From Rhodococcus sp. PAMC28707 (GTDB taxonomy: Bacteria > Actinomycetota > Actinomycetes > Mycobacteriales > Mycobacteriaceae): a DNA stretch of 64,000 nucleotides. Shown here piece by piece: positions 25,910 through 35,292 of this stretch. Position 1 is the stretch's first letter. Every line of letters begins with the position of its first letter. The stretch lies in contig NZ_CP039253.1 in the NCBI RefSeq assembly GCF_004795915.1, positions 2,976,001 through 3,040,000 on the forward strand, read 5' to 3'. The notes below the pieces were generated by a model. That model was not told where the DNA came from and did no database searches. It worked only from the letters and a program-made list of their open reading frames with translations. The translations under genes were made by a program, and so were the position numbers.

Positions 25910-27379
25910 ATGGATGTCACTGTCGAGATCGCTCAGGGCCGGTTACGTGGACAACGCGTCGGCGCTGTCACGTCGTTCCTCGGAATTCCCTACGCGGAAG
26001 CACCCTTCGGGCCGAACCGCTTTGCGGCACCGACGCCTCCGCCGAGGTGGGCGGGCGTTCGTGATGCAGTTGCCTACGGCGCGACGGCACCGAAGATCGG
26101 ATATCGGCCGCCGACCAGCACTATTCTCAGTGAGCCGGTGGTGCCGGGCGAAGAGTGCCTCAACCTCAATATCTGGACGCCGGATATTGCCGAGACCGGT
26201 TTGCCGGTCTTCGTGTGGATCCACGGTGGCGCATTCGTCAACGGCAGCAATGCAGTACCGGTCTACGACGGCAGCGCCTTCGCGCGCGACGGGATCGTCG
26301 CGGTCGTCATCAACTATCGACTCGGGGCCGACGGTTTCGCACGGATCGAGGGTGCGCCGGCGAACCGAGGGCTGCTCGATCAGGTCGCAGCTCTGGAATG
26401 GGTACGCGACAACATCAAAGCGTTCGGGGGCGATCCGGGGAAAGTGACCGTCGCGGGGGAGTCCGCCGGAGCAATGAGCATCGGGACACTGTTGTCGATG
26501 CCGCGCGCGGAAGGGTTGTTTTGCCGGGCGATCCTGCAGTCCGGAGCCGGTCATCACGTCATCTCCGAATCAACGGCAGCCAAAGTTTCCACTGCGCTGG
26601 CCCACACGGTAGGGGTGAGCGCCGATGTCGAGGGGTTCGGTTCGGTCCCCGTCGACACGCTCGTGGATGCGCAACGAGACCTCGGTGACCGCATCACTGC
26701 CGAGGCGCCTACCGGAGCGTGGGGTGAACTCGCTTTCAACGCAATGCCGTTCGAGCCCTACATCGACGGGGATATCGTTCCAGAGTTGCCGTACACGCGA
26801 ATCGCGGAAGGCGCCGGTGCCGACGTCGACCTGCTCATCGGAACCACCAGTGAGGAGTTCGCGTTCTTCCTCGTTCCAGCCGGGGTAACCCAGTACGTCG
26901 ACGAAGCCCGCCTGCGCCTCGTACTCGGCACGTATGGCGCCGACGTCGATGCCGCGCTCGCCGAGTATGCCGCGCTGTCGCCCAACGCGTCACCAGGTGA
27001 GCTTCTCATCGCGGTGATGACCGACTGGTTCTTCCGATTGCCGGCGTTACGAGTCGTCGAGGCCAGAGGCGGGCAGGCATTCGTCTACGAATTCACCTGG
27101 CGGTCAACGCTGTACGACGGCTACCTCGGCGCTTGCCATGCCTTGGAGATCGGTTTCGTGTTCGACGCACTGGAGCGAAGCGAACGAATCACCGGAACCG
27201 GCCCACCGCAGCAGCTGGCCGAAAAAATGCACAAGGCCTGGGTAGATTTCGTGCGCGACGGCACTCCCGGGTGGACTCCTTACGGTAGCGAGCGTTCGGT
27301 CATGATGTTCGGTGAGCAGTCCGGCGTCGTCGACGATCCCAGGGCGAGAACGCGCGAACTATGGTCGGGGGTGCGCTGA
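25910..27379 (+). CDS. Type-B carboxylesterase
   Basis: This 489-residue protein begins MDVTVEIAQGRLRGQRVGAVTSFLGIPYAE, the canonical COesterase start. Catalytic Ser185 sits in GESAGAMS and the oxyanion hole in WIHGGAFVNGS (about 104-113). The Glu/His triad residues are expected in the last third (CHALEIGFVFD carries the His). No signal peptide. It hydrolyses carboxylic esters, with no hint of the natural substrate. Confidence 0.9.
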   Translation: MDVTVEIAQGRLRGQRVGAVTSFLGIPYAEAPFGPNRFAAPTPPPRWAGVRDAVAYGATAPKIGYRPPTSTILSEPVVPGEECLNLNIWTPDIAETGLPVFVWIHGGAFVNGSNAVPVYDGSAFARDGIVAVVINYRLGADGFARIEGAPANRGLLDQVAALEWVRDNIKAFGGDPGKVTVAGESAGAMSIGTLLSMPRAEGLFCRAILQSGAGHHVISESTAAKVSTALAHTVGVSADVEGFGSVPVDTLVDAQRDLGDRITAEAPTGAWGELAFNAMPFEPYIDGDIVPELPYTRIAEGAGADVDLLIGTTSEEFAFFLVPAGVTQYVDEARLRLVLGTYGADVDAALAEYAALSPNASPGELLIAVMTDWFFRLPALRVVEARGGQAFVYEFTWRSTLYDGYLGACHALEIGFVFDALERSERITGTGPPQQLAEKMHKAWVDFVRDGTPGWTPYGSERSVMMFGEQSGVVDDPRARTRELWSGVR

Positions 27380-27674
27380 TCGGCAGCATGTGGCGGTAGT
27401 GCGTGGCCTTCGGTGCGAGCATCTTCACCCGAGCTGGGGTGCCTTTCGTGGATCACGATTGGGGGAATCGTTGAAGGTCGACACTGAAATTTGCGAATGT
27501 TCGCCGCGGCCCCGGGCGGTCTCGTTGCCTGGGGCGGTTCCAAGGTCATGCAGAATCTGTGGGATTGACATGGGTTCTGAAAGGGGCTATTCGCAACCTC
27601 GCACAGATCTTCCAGTGCTGCAGTGGATTCCACGGTCGCCGTAGAGGATTCAGTGGACGGGTTTCTCGAGTGCA

Positions 27675-28511
27675 GTGTTCATTGCGGCCTTCGCCGTACT
27701 GGTTTTCGTAGCGTTGTTCAAGGGAGTTTCCAACGGAAGTTGGCTGGCCACTGCCGGATTCGTCGGTCTGGCCATCGTGTTCGTGATCATGGCCGCGCAC
27801 ATGTCGGGCACAGCGGGTATTCGGTACGTGTCACTTTCTCGACGCGTGAGAAGCTGTGACCACCCCCTCTACGGGACAGGCGTCGAGATCGGACAGCAAA
27901 GACTGGCCTACGCGGCCATGTTGACTGTTCTGGCTGGGGCGATGACCCACGGGTTCGCGGCAGTTTTCGCATGGGCCGTTGGCCAGGGCTCGACACTTCT
28001 ACCTGTTGGTCGCGACGGTCGTACTGGTGCAATGATCGCCGGTGCAGCCGGCGTCGTTCTGTTGGCCGCAATGCTGCTGCTTGTGCTCTTACTCAATGTT
28101 GTGACCATGTCGATCTTCGAAAGCGGACTTCACCGGACGGTAGCGAAATGGCGGTTCGGTCGATTGCAGGTTGTAGACAGTTTTCTCGCTTGGGAAGACA
28201 TCGACGACGTCGTTGCCGATGACTATGTCGTTCACGTCGGTAAGTCGGTCGCGAACCCGATGATTCGTCTGAGCCATCACGACGCCGTCCTTGACGACAC
28301 GTGTGTCGGACAAGATCAGAAAGGAGAACTGGTCGTGCTCGCGTACGACATGGTGTCCGAACCGAACATGTTGCTGTCGCTGGTGAACTTTATGCGTCAA
28401 AATCCTGATAAGCGAACAGCAGTGACGCGAGCGGACGCCGTCGAGATGCTGCGGCCGCGCCTATTGTCTACTCGTTTTCGGCTCTCCAGCCTCTCGGCTG
28501 GATCCGCATAA
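27675..28511 (+). CDS. Four-helix membrane protein of unknown function
   Basis: This 278-residue protein starts at GTG 27675. It has hydrophobic segments near 2-16, 23-42, 77-102 and 118-145, then a soluble C-terminal domain of about 130 residues (FGRLQVVDSFLAWEDIDDVVADDYVVHVGKSV). That layout suggests a membrane-anchored PH-like domain. I do not recognise a family. The 295 bp before it (27380-27674) holds no gene or clear promoter. It abuts the convergent catabolic cluster. Confidence 0.6.
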   Translation: MFIAAFAVLVFVALFKGVSNGSWLATAGFVGLAIVFVIMAAHMSGTAGIRYVSLSRRVRSCDHPLYGTGVEIGQQRLAYAAMLTVLAGAMTHGFAAVFAWAVGQGSTLLPVGRDGRTGAMIAGAAGVVLLAAMLLLVLLLNVVTMSIFESGLHRTVAKWRFGRLQVVDSFLAWEDIDDVVADDYVVHVGKSVANPMIRLSHHDAVLDDTCVGQDQKGELVVLAYDMVSEPNMLLSLVNFMRQNPDKRTAVTRADAVEMLRPRLLSTRFRLSSLSAGSA

Positions 28512-28658
28512 TCGGCGTGAGCGAGCACAAGTTGGGAGACTCGGCGAACCCAGTTTCGTCGCAGCGATCTTGGATCTGACGCCGGTCCACGACGGGACCC
28601 GGCCCGCCCGTTTGCTGGCGATGCTCCCTGGACGTTCCATCGCGGCGGTGCTGGACGG

Positions 28659-29408
28659 TCAGCGGCCGCGCCACTGGGGTGGGCGCTTTTCGAAGAAGGC
28701 GCTGATGCCCTCACTCATGTCCTCGGAGGCGCGGAAGACCTCGATGGCCTGTTTGGTGGCCTGCCAGCCGAGGGTGTCCTCGGCTGCCGTGATCGCGCGC
28801 AGCGCACGCAGGGTTTCGCCCACCGCCATGGGGGAGGACAGGCAGATGTCCTCGGCGAGCGTGAGCGCCCGCTCGAGCGCGCAGCCCGGCTCGGCCACCT
28901 CGTTGACCAGGCCCAACTGGTATGCGCGTTCTGGTTCGAGGTGGCGGCCGGAGATGAGCAGTTCCCGCGCGATGTTCGGCGGCAGCGCCCGGGCGGCGCG
29001 GAAGAGCGCGCCCGAGGTGGCGACGAGTCCGCGTCGGGTCTCGGGAAGACCGAAACGCGCGGTGCGGGAGGCGATGATCGCGTCGCAGGCGAGTGCGATC
29101 TCGAATCCGCCGCCGAGCGCGAGCCCCTCGACCGCGGCGATCAGCGGCGTGCGGCGCTCGCGCCTGATGACCCCGTACTCCCCGCCCCGCTCGGTCCGCA
29201 GGCTCACGCCCGCGCTGAGGTCGGTGCCCGCGCTGAACACCTGAGCGGTCCCGGTGATGACGCCGGCCCACAACTCCGGATCGTCCTCGAGCCGGTTCAG
29301 CGCCGCGTCGATGCCCTCCGCGGTGGCCCGGTCGATGGCGTTGCGTTTGGCCTCCCGCTCGAGGCGGATGACGAGGACCCGGCCCCGACGCTCCTCGACG
29401 ACGCTCAT
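28659..29408 (-). CDS. Enoyl-CoA hydratase/isomerase family protein
   Basis: This 249-residue crotonase-fold protein has the oxyanion-hole regions FSAGTDLSAG and AAVEGLALGGGFEIALACD, with the CoA-binding FGLPETRRGL. Catalytic glutamates of true hydratases are not both obvious, so it could hydrate, isomerise or hydrolyse an acyl-CoA. Its start overlaps the nitroreductase stop (ATGA), so the two are translated together. It is the last gene of the four-gene minus-strand operon headed by a TetR. Confidence 0.85.
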   Translation of the reverse strand: MSVVEERRGRVLVIRLEREAKRNAIDRATAEGIDAALNRLEDDPELWAGVITGTAQVFSAGTDLSAGVSLRTERGGEYGVIRRERRTPLIAAVEGLALGGGFEIALACDAIIASRTARFGLPETRRGLVATSGALFRAARALPPNIARELLISGRHLEPERAYQLGLVNEVAEPGCALERALTLAEDICLSSPMAVGETLRALRAITAAEDTLGWQATKQAIEVFRASEDMSEGISAFFEKRPPQWRGR

Positions 29409-30097
29409 GCCCGCATCCAGGTCGCGGCCGTGCCGATGTCCGCCCGCGGGGTGCGGAAGGAGTTGGCAGGGTGCTCTTCGTCGGCGTAGCCGAACGAGAT
29501 GGAACAGACCACTTTCCGGTCCTCGGGCAGGCCGAAGAACTCGCGCAGGTAGGGCGCGCTGCCGGCGAGTGCAGCCTGCGGGATCGTCGCCACACCGAGG
29601 CTGTGTGCAGCGAGTAGGAAGGTATTGACGTACAGGCCGCAGTCGACGGCTCCGTAGATCCCGAGGGCCTCGTCCGAGGTGATGACGGCGACATGGGGTG
29701 CGCCGAACAGCTCGAAATTCTTCATCGTCTGCGCCGACGAGGCCTGGCGGTCGCCGGGCGCGATGCCCACACTCGCGTACAGCTGCATCGCGCAGTCCTT
29801 ACGGCGGGCGCCGTAGTCACCCTGATACGCGGTGGGGAAGGGGAAGTCCGGCGCCTGCGGAGAGGACCGCACATACTCGCCGAGCCCTTTCCGGAACCGT
29901 TCGGTGCCCTCACCCTCGGTGATCGACACCTGCCAGGGCTGGGTGTTGCACCAGGACGGCGTCCGCTGCGCCATCTCGAGGATCTGCTCGATCGTGCTGC
30001 GGGGTACGGGGTCGGTGCGGAATGCGCGGCAGCTGCTGCGGGTGTCGAGCAGTGCTTTCAGCTCGGAGTGGGGGCTGGGGGCCGGCGCATCTATCAA
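29405..30097 (-). CDS. Nitroreductase-family FMN oxidoreductase
   Basis: TTG 30097 is supported by AGGAGAG seven bases upstream; the product is 230 residues. The FMN-binding start TRSSCRAFRTDPVPRSTIEQILEMAQRTPSWCNTQPWQV is typical, and GVATIPQAAL with FGLPEDRKVVCSISFGYADEEHPANSFRT completes the nitroreductase-like layout. Members reduce nitroaromatics, enones or act as flavin-dependent dehydrogenases. It sits between the TauD dioxygenase (51-bp gap) and the hydratase (4-bp overlap). Confidence 0.88.
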   Translation of the reverse strand: MIDAPAPSPHSELKALLDTRSSCRAFRTDPVPRSTIEQILEMAQRTPSWCNTQPWQVSITEGEGTERFRKGLGEYVRSSPQAPDFPFPTAYQGDYGARRKDCAMQLYASVGIAPGDRQASSAQTMKNFELFGAPHVAVITSDEALGIYGAVDCGLYVNTFLLAAHSLGVATIPQAALAGSAPYLREFFGLPEDRKVVCSISFGYADEEHPANSFRTPRADIGTAATWMRA

Positions 30098-30148
30098 GGT
30101 CGGACTCTCCTAATTCTATTGCAGGACAAGGGGATGGCGCGGTGGGGG

Positions 30149-31093
30149 CTATTCGGCACCGATGGGCGTGTCGCCGGCGATCGATATTCGCTCCATGACG
30201 CGTCGCGCCGGGAAGTAGTCGCTCGAAGCGTAGTGCTGGCTGGCGCGGTTGTCCCAGAAGGCGATCGTATTCGGCTGCCAACGCAGCCGTACCTGCAGCT
30301 CTGGGCGCATGGCATGCCGGTAGAGCATGCGCAGCAGCTCGTTCGATTCGTCCGCCGAGACGCCGAGGATGCGCTGGGTGAAGGCGACGTTGACGAACAG
30401 CACGCGGCGGCCGGTCTCGGGGATGACCCGCACCACCGGGTGCGTGACCGGCGGGAACTGGGGTCGCAGCATGTCGATCGCGTCCTGTGGCATCCCGGAG
30501 CCGAACGAACGGAGCCAGTCGTGCTCGGCCTGGAGGTGGTCGATCCGCGCCTTGATGTTTTCGGGCAGCAGATCGTAGGCCGCGCCCATGTCGGCCCACA
30601 GCGTGTCCCCGCCGACTGGGGGGATCTCGACCGCGCGCAGGACCGCCGCGAACGAGGGTGTCCGATGCCAGGTTACGTCGTTGTGCCAGATGTTCTCGGC
30701 GCCGACGGCGGTCGCGTCCTTGGCCAGCGTCGCGACGTCGATGTCGCTCTGCCCGGGCTGGGTGTACTTGTAGAACGGATGCTGCTCTAGTTCTCCCCAC
30801 TGTGCGGCGAATGCGCGGTGCTCGGCCCGCGTGATGTCCTGGTCGCGGAAGAACAGCACCTTCCACTCGAGCAGCGCGCGGCGCAATTCCGCCAGGACCT
30901 GCTCGGAGAGGTTTCCGCCGAGTCGGATGCCGGAGATCTCGGCGCCGATGGTGGGGGTGTGCGGGTTGAGCGTGAACAGCTCGTAGGGCCGATCGTCCGC
31001 GGCTGCCGTCAGGCGTGGGGCGATGATCGGCCCGAAGTATGCCAGCGGGTCGGTAGGGGTGGGGGCAGCGGTGCTGGGAAGCGCGTAGGTCAT
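30149..31093 (-). CDS. TauD/TfdA-family Fe(II)/2-oxoglutarate-dependent dioxygenase
   Basis: This 314-residue protein starts at ATG 31093 with AGGAG seven bases upstream. The iron triad is His137, Asp139 (WHNDVTW) and His287 (SQHYAS); Arg298 or Arg302 should bind 2-oxoglutarate. VGGDTLWADM and HPVVRVIPETGRR are typical of taurine/alkylsulfonate or aryloxyacetate dioxygenases. It would hydroxylate a substrate next to a heteroatom, releasing it. It is downstream of TetR with a 10-bp gap. Relationship to isonitrile-forming TauD proteins was considered, but no NRPS or thioesterase is present. Confidence 0.9.
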   Translation of the reverse strand: MTYALPSTAAPTPTDPLAYFGPIIAPRLTAAADDRPYELFTLNPHTPTIGAEISGIRLGGNLSEQVLAELRRALLEWKVLFFRDQDITRAEHRAFAAQWGELEQHPFYKYTQPGQSDIDVATLAKDATAVGAENIWHNDVTWHRTPSFAAVLRAVEIPPVGGDTLWADMGAAYDLLPENIKARIDHLQAEHDWLRSFGSGMPQDAIDMLRPQFPPVTHPVVRVIPETGRRVLFVNVAFTQRILGVSADESNELLRMLYRHAMRPELQVRLRWQPNTIAFWDNRASQHYASSDYFPARRVMERISIAGDTPIGAE

Positions 31094-31103
31094 AGCGTGG
31101 CTC

Positions 31104-31724
31104 CTAGAGGTACGGGGTGGGGATCGAGACTGGTGCTTCGATCATGGCGGCGAGGGTGTCGACGAGGTTGGAGACGATCGCCGTGGTCTCGGCGTCGGTC
31201 CGTTCTGTGCCCTCCCGCGTGGCGAGGGCTGTCATGCTGAACATGACGGCGTTGTTGGTGCGCCAGGTCGCGATTTTTCCTGGCGCGGGGCAGAGTTCGA
31301 CCAATATCTGGTGGACGCGACGGTAGCTTTCCGCCTGCAGGTGTTTCTGGGTCACCTCGGCGAGAACCGGGTCGATCACCGCCTGCACGAGAAAGCGCGC
31401 GTAGCGGCTGCCCGGCCGGCCGAGTGTCTCGGCGGCGAGGGGATGCACGAGGGCTTCCACGGCTTGTCGGACGAGCGTCGGATCGCTGGACCGCTCGATC
31501 TCCTCGATCAATTCTGTTCTGCGGGCGTTGATGGGTCCCATGCGCGCCGCGATGAGGGCCTCGATGAGTCCTTCACGGGATCCGAAGTGGTACTTGGCCG
31601 CCGACTTGTTGGACTGGTCCGCCGCGATTTGGACATCTTTGAGCGTGAGCGCGGGCAGCCCGCGTTCGGCGATTATCTGCTCGGCGGAGTCGATCATCGC
31701 GATTCGTGCCGTGATTGGGGTCAC
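31104..31724 (-). CDS. TetR-family regulator of the catabolic-looking cluster
   Basis: This 206-residue protein has an HTH at about 22-45 (ALTLKDVQIAADQSNKSAAKYHFGSREGLIEALI) and a helical ligand-binding C-terminus. It is the first gene of the minus-strand operon and is divergent from the ABC binding lipoprotein. An 18-bp palindrome 11 bp before its start codon is the likely operator and would control both directions. The inducer is probably a substrate or CoA intermediate of the cluster. Confidence 0.87.
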   Translation of the reverse strand: MTPITARIAMIDSAEQIIAERGLPALTLKDVQIAADQSNKSAAKYHFGSREGLIEALIAARMGPINARRTELIEEIERSSDPTLVRQAVEALVHPLAAETLGRPGSRYARFLVQAVIDPVLAEVTQKHLQAESYRRVHQILVELCPAPGKIATWRTNNAVMFSMTALATREGTERTDAETTAIVSNLVDTLAAMIEAPVSIPTPYL

Positions 31725-31734
31725 AAGATGTAGG

Positions 31735-31752
31735 TTAAGGTCGTAACCTTAA
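31735..31752. promoter_or_regulatory. 18-bp palindromic operator candidate for the TetR regulator
   Basis: TTAAGGT (31735-31741), CGTA, ACCTTAA (31746-31752): perfect 7-bp arms. It lies 11 bp before the TetR start and 74 bp before the divergent lipoprotein gene, as is typical of TetR autoregulation. Confidence 0.65.
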
Positions 31753-31825
31753 GCTGTCAAACGTCATCTGATCTTGTGCTGGCAGCGACGTCTGGCGTAC
31801 CTCCGACTGAAAGAAAGAGTGCGAT

Positions 31826-33424
31826 ATGGCCTTGCGTGCACTATCGGGAACCGGCCGCGTGTTGGCCGCGTTCACCGCGGTGGGACTACTCCTCGTGGGT
31901 TGCTCGAGCGGCGAATCCGTCTCATCGGCGAGTTCGGACGGCGTGGCCAACGGGCTCGTCGGGGTGCAGTCCGACGGTGATCCGAGGCTGGGCGGGACCA
32001 TCGCTTACGCCGGATACTCCTCGGTGAGCAGTCTGGACCCGGCCGCCCGCCAGGACGGCGGCTCCACTGGCGGCACCGAGATGGCTGCGCTCTACGACCT
32101 GTTGCTGCGCTATGACCAGGATTCCTCCGAGTACGTCCCCCAGCTCGCGGAGTCGATCGCCGCGAACGAGGACAACACCGTCTGGACCGTGAAGCTCCGC
32201 GACGGTGCCACCTTCAGCGACGGCACGCCTGTCGACGCGGCGGCAGTGACCTGGAGTATCGAGCGCTACCTGCAGAAGAAGGGCACCCACACGCAGGTGT
32301 GGGCGGCTTCGGTCGAGAAGATGCAAGCGACGGACGAGTCGACGGTCACGTTCACTCTCCAGCGTCCGTGGCGGGAGTTCCCGGCGCTGCTGACCAGCGG
32401 GCCGGGCATGGTCGTCGCGCCGTCGTCGATGGCCGGCGGCGAGTTCGCTCCCATCGGGGCGGGCCCGTTCACGCTGGAGCGGTTCGCCTCGCAGGAGGAG
32501 CTGGTGCTGACGGCGCGTGCGGACTACTGGGGCGGCAAGCCGTACCTGGACTCCGTGCGCTTCCCCGCGATCGTCAACGAGACCACCCGGCTGGAGTCGG
32601 TGCAGTCCGGCAACGTACAGATCGGCTATCTGCGCAACCCCGAGAACGTGCACAAGGCAGAGGAGGCGGGTCTGCCCGGCGCGGTGTACACGGCCAACAT
32701 GGGCGGCACGGTGATCATCAACAACCGCGAGGGTCGCCCGGGTGCGGACGAGCGGGTCCGCCGGGCGTTGGTCGCCGCGTACGACCCCGACCTGTTCAAC
32801 CAGCGCGTGCAGAGCGACAGTGGAGTGGCGAGCAGCGACATGTTCGCTTCGCAGTCGCGGTGGCACTCCGACATCTCGGGCGCCGGCTACGACCCGGACA
32901 CGGCCCGCAGCTTGCTCGCCGAGGCCAAGGCCGATGGCTATGACGGAAAAATCGTCTACGTGGGTACCAACGACCCCGAGACCCAGCGCAGCGCCCTCGC
33001 GATTCAGGCGATGCTCCAGGACGTGGGCTTCGAGGTCCAGATCAACTACGCCAGCTCGATCAACGACCTGGTCAAGATGCTGTACGCGCAGCACGACTAC
33101 GACGTCTCCTACGCCGGCTTCAACGTGCTCGACGAGGTGCCGTTCATTCGGATGTACGGCAACCTCCACAGCGCGTCCGCGTCCAACGTGCTCGGCTATG
33201 CCAACCCAGCGATGGACGAACTGCTGGGCCGGCTTCAGACTGCTCGCGACGATGACGACCAGCGCCAGACCCTGGCGGACGTCCAGACGCTGGTGAACGA
33301 AACTGCGCCGATGGCGGTGACCGGGCCCTATCGGTTGTTCATGCCGTTCGCGGACAACGTGCGCGGAGTGCAATTGAGCTCGGACGGCATCTTGCTGTTC
33401 GACAAGGCGTGGACCACCGACTGA
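31826..33424 (+). CDS. ABC transporter substrate-binding lipoprotein, peptide/nickel (SBP_bac_5) family
   Basis: ATG 31826 follows AAAGAAAGAG. The 532-residue product has a lipobox LLVGC with Cys26. Family features are GGTIAYAGYSSVSSLDPAA, YVPQLAESIAANEDNTVWTVKLRDGATFSDGTPVDAAAVTWSIERYL and GPFTLERFASQEELVL. It binds an oligopeptide or other medium-sized solute at the outer face of the membrane. No permease or ATPase gene is next to it, so it is an orphan receptor or uses a transporter elsewhere. It is divergent from TetR and probably co-transcribed with the ligase. Confidence 0.9.
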   Translation: MALRALSGTGRVLAAFTAVGLLLVGCSSGESVSSASSDGVANGLVGVQSDGDPRLGGTIAYAGYSSVSSLDPAARQDGGSTGGTEMAALYDLLLRYDQDSSEYVPQLAESIAANEDNTVWTVKLRDGATFSDGTPVDAAAVTWSIERYLQKKGTHTQVWAASVEKMQATDESTVTFTLQRPWREFPALLTSGPGMVVAPSSMAGGEFAPIGAGPFTLERFASQEELVLTARADYWGGKPYLDSVRFPAIVNETTRLESVQSGNVQIGYLRNPENVHKAEEAGLPGAVYTANMGGTVIINNREGRPGADERVRRALVAAYDPDLFNQRVQSDSGVASSDMFASQSRWHSDISGAGYDPDTARSLLAEAKADGYDGKIVYVGTNDPETQRSALAIQAMLQDVGFEVQINYASSINDLVKMLYAQHDYDVSYAGFNVLDEVPFIRMYGNLHSASASNVLGYANPAMDELLGRLQTARDDDDQRQTLADVQTLVNETAPMAVTGPYRLFMPFADNVRGVQLSSDGILLFDKAWTTD

Positions 33425-33554
33425 TCATGTCTTCCGGGGAGATCGACGCGATGCGACGGTAGCTGACCAACCCGGACGATCGTCAGTTTTGTAGAGACAA
33501 AATAGTCCCGGCTCCGTGCCGGTGAAGCCAATCGACCAACACTGGAGGACCTCG

Positions 33555-35090
33555 ATGTACCCCGCACTGCACGCCCGCACCCATCCCGACCGCGTCGCCG
33601 TCCGGATGAGCGATGGCCCCGGCGTCACCTACGCCGAGCTCGACGAGCGCTCCATCCGGCTGGCGCGTGAACTGCGGGGGCGGGGTCTGCAGGTGGGCGA
33701 CGGCATCGCGATCCTCGCCGAGAACCACGTCCGGTTCTTCGAGAGCTATTGGGCTGCAGTGCGTTCCGGTCTCTACATCACTGCGATCAACCGGCACAGC
33801 ACGCCAGAGGAGGCCGCGTACATCATGGCGGACTCCAGTGCGAAGGTGTTGATCTGCTCGCACGGCCTGCGGGAGACCGCCACCGGGCTGTTGCCGTTGC
33901 TCGACCCCGCCGTGCACCGCATCATGTTCGACGGCGTGATCGACGGCGTCGAACCCTATGAGGATCTGCTGGCGCGGCAGTCGGCGGAGCCTCTCGACGA
34001 CGAGCCCCGCGGCCAGCTGATGCTTTACTCCTCCGGCACGACGGGTCGGCCCAAAGGCGTCAAGCGCGCGCTGACCGGCCTGCGGGTCGACGATCCGGCC
34101 GCACCGCGGAGCTCCGGCCTGGCCCGCAAGATCACCACGATCGACGAGGAGTCGGTGTACCTCGTGCCCGCGCCGCTCTATCACGCGGCGGCGTTCAACT
34201 GGTCGGTAGCGGTGCAGGAGATCGGCGGCACCGTCGTGGTGATGCCGAAATGGGATCCCGAGGAGTTCCTCGCTCAGATCGAGCGGCACCGCGTCACCCA
34301 CACCCAGGTCGTCCCCACGATGATGGTGCGGCTGCTCAAGCTCGACCCGGAGATCCGCACTCGCCACGACCTGTCCTCGCTGCAGGGTTTACTGCACTCG
34401 GCCGCGCCGTGCCCTGTCGACGTCAAGCGGGGGATGCTGGACTGGTTGGGTCCGATCGTCGATGAGTACTACACCGGCACCGAGGGCGTCGGCGTCACGT
34501 TCATCGCGGCGCGGGATTGGGGGGAGCGGCCGGGCACCGTCGGCCGGTCGGTGACGGGCGTGATCCATATCTGCGACGACGACGGCGCTGAGGTGGCCAC
34601 GGGGGAGGTCGGGACCGTGTACTTCGCGCGGGACGACATACCCTTCAACTATCACAATGACGACGTGAAGACCGCCGGCGCGATGCACCCGGACCGGTCG
34701 ACGTGGTGGACGATCGGCGACATGGGCCGCGTCGACACCGACGGCTACCTGTACCTGACCGACCGCAAGGCGTTCATGATCATCTCCGGCGGTGTCAACA
34801 TCTACCCCGCCGAGATCGAGGGCCACATGATCATGCACCCCGCGGTCGCCGACGTCGCGGTGTTCGGCCTGCCGGACGCGGACATGGGCGAGTACGTGCA
34901 CGCCGTCGTGCAGCCGGCGGAGGGCATTGTTCCTGGTCCTGAGCTGGCGGCGGAACTCCTGGAGTTCGCGCGTGAGGGGCTCTCGCGGTTCAAGGTGCCG
35001 CGGGTCCTCGATTTCCGGGACCAGTTGCCCCGGATGGAGTCCGGCAAACTCCGCAAGGACGTCCTGCGCGCGGACTACCTTCCCGTGTGA
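33555..35090 (+). CDS. AMP-forming acyl-CoA synthetase / ligase
   Basis: ATG 33555 has GGAGGAC at 33544-33550; a longer GTG start at 33516 is less likely. The protein is 511 residues. Motifs: A3 LYSSGTTGRPKGVKRAL, A5 DEYYTGTEGVG, A7 WWTIGDMGRVD, A8 DRKAFMIISGGVNIYPAE and A10 MESGKLRKD. The layout suggests activation of a carboxylic acid to its CoA thioester. With the divergent dioxygenase, reductase and hydratase it could feed a CoA-linked degradation pathway. Confidence 0.9.
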   Translation: MYPALHARTHPDRVAVRMSDGPGVTYAELDERSIRLARELRGRGLQVGDGIAILAENHVRFFESYWAAVRSGLYITAINRHSTPEEAAYIMADSSAKVLICSHGLRETATGLLPLLDPAVHRIMFDGVIDGVEPYEDLLARQSAEPLDDEPRGQLMLYSSGTTGRPKGVKRALTGLRVDDPAAPRSSGLARKITTIDEESVYLVPAPLYHAAAFNWSVAVQEIGGTVVVMPKWDPEEFLAQIERHRVTHTQVVPTMMVRLLKLDPEIRTRHDLSSLQGLLHSAAPCPVDVKRGMLDWLGPIVDEYYTGTEGVGVTFIAARDWGERPGTVGRSVTGVIHICDDDGAEVATGEVGTVYFARDDIPFNYHNDDVKTAGAMHPDRSTWWTIGDMGRVDTDGYLYLTDRKAFMIISGGVNIYPAEIEGHMIMHPAVADVAVFGLPDADMGEYVHAVVQPAEGIVPGPELAAELLEFAREGLSRFKVPRVLDFRDQLPRMESGKLRKDVLRADYLPV

Positions 35091-35292
35091 GCTGAGAGGG
35101 TCCGGCTGTGGCGGTGCCGGGGGATGGAGTTTTCTTTGTCCTCCGGACAACCGTTGATCTGTGAAACCCGAAAGTCGACCAGCTCCAATATGATTCGACT
35201 CACCGACGGCGGCGACCTGCGAGCGGAGTTCGCCGGCCGCCGCGGCTACGCCGTTGGGCTTTGCGTGTCGATGAATACTCTGGACGCTGCGG

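Noticed and set aside
28659-35090. Isonitrile lipopeptide biosynthesis cluster
   Set aside because: A TauD enzyme and AMP-ligase are present, but there is no NRPS, acyl carrier protein or FcoT thioesterase.
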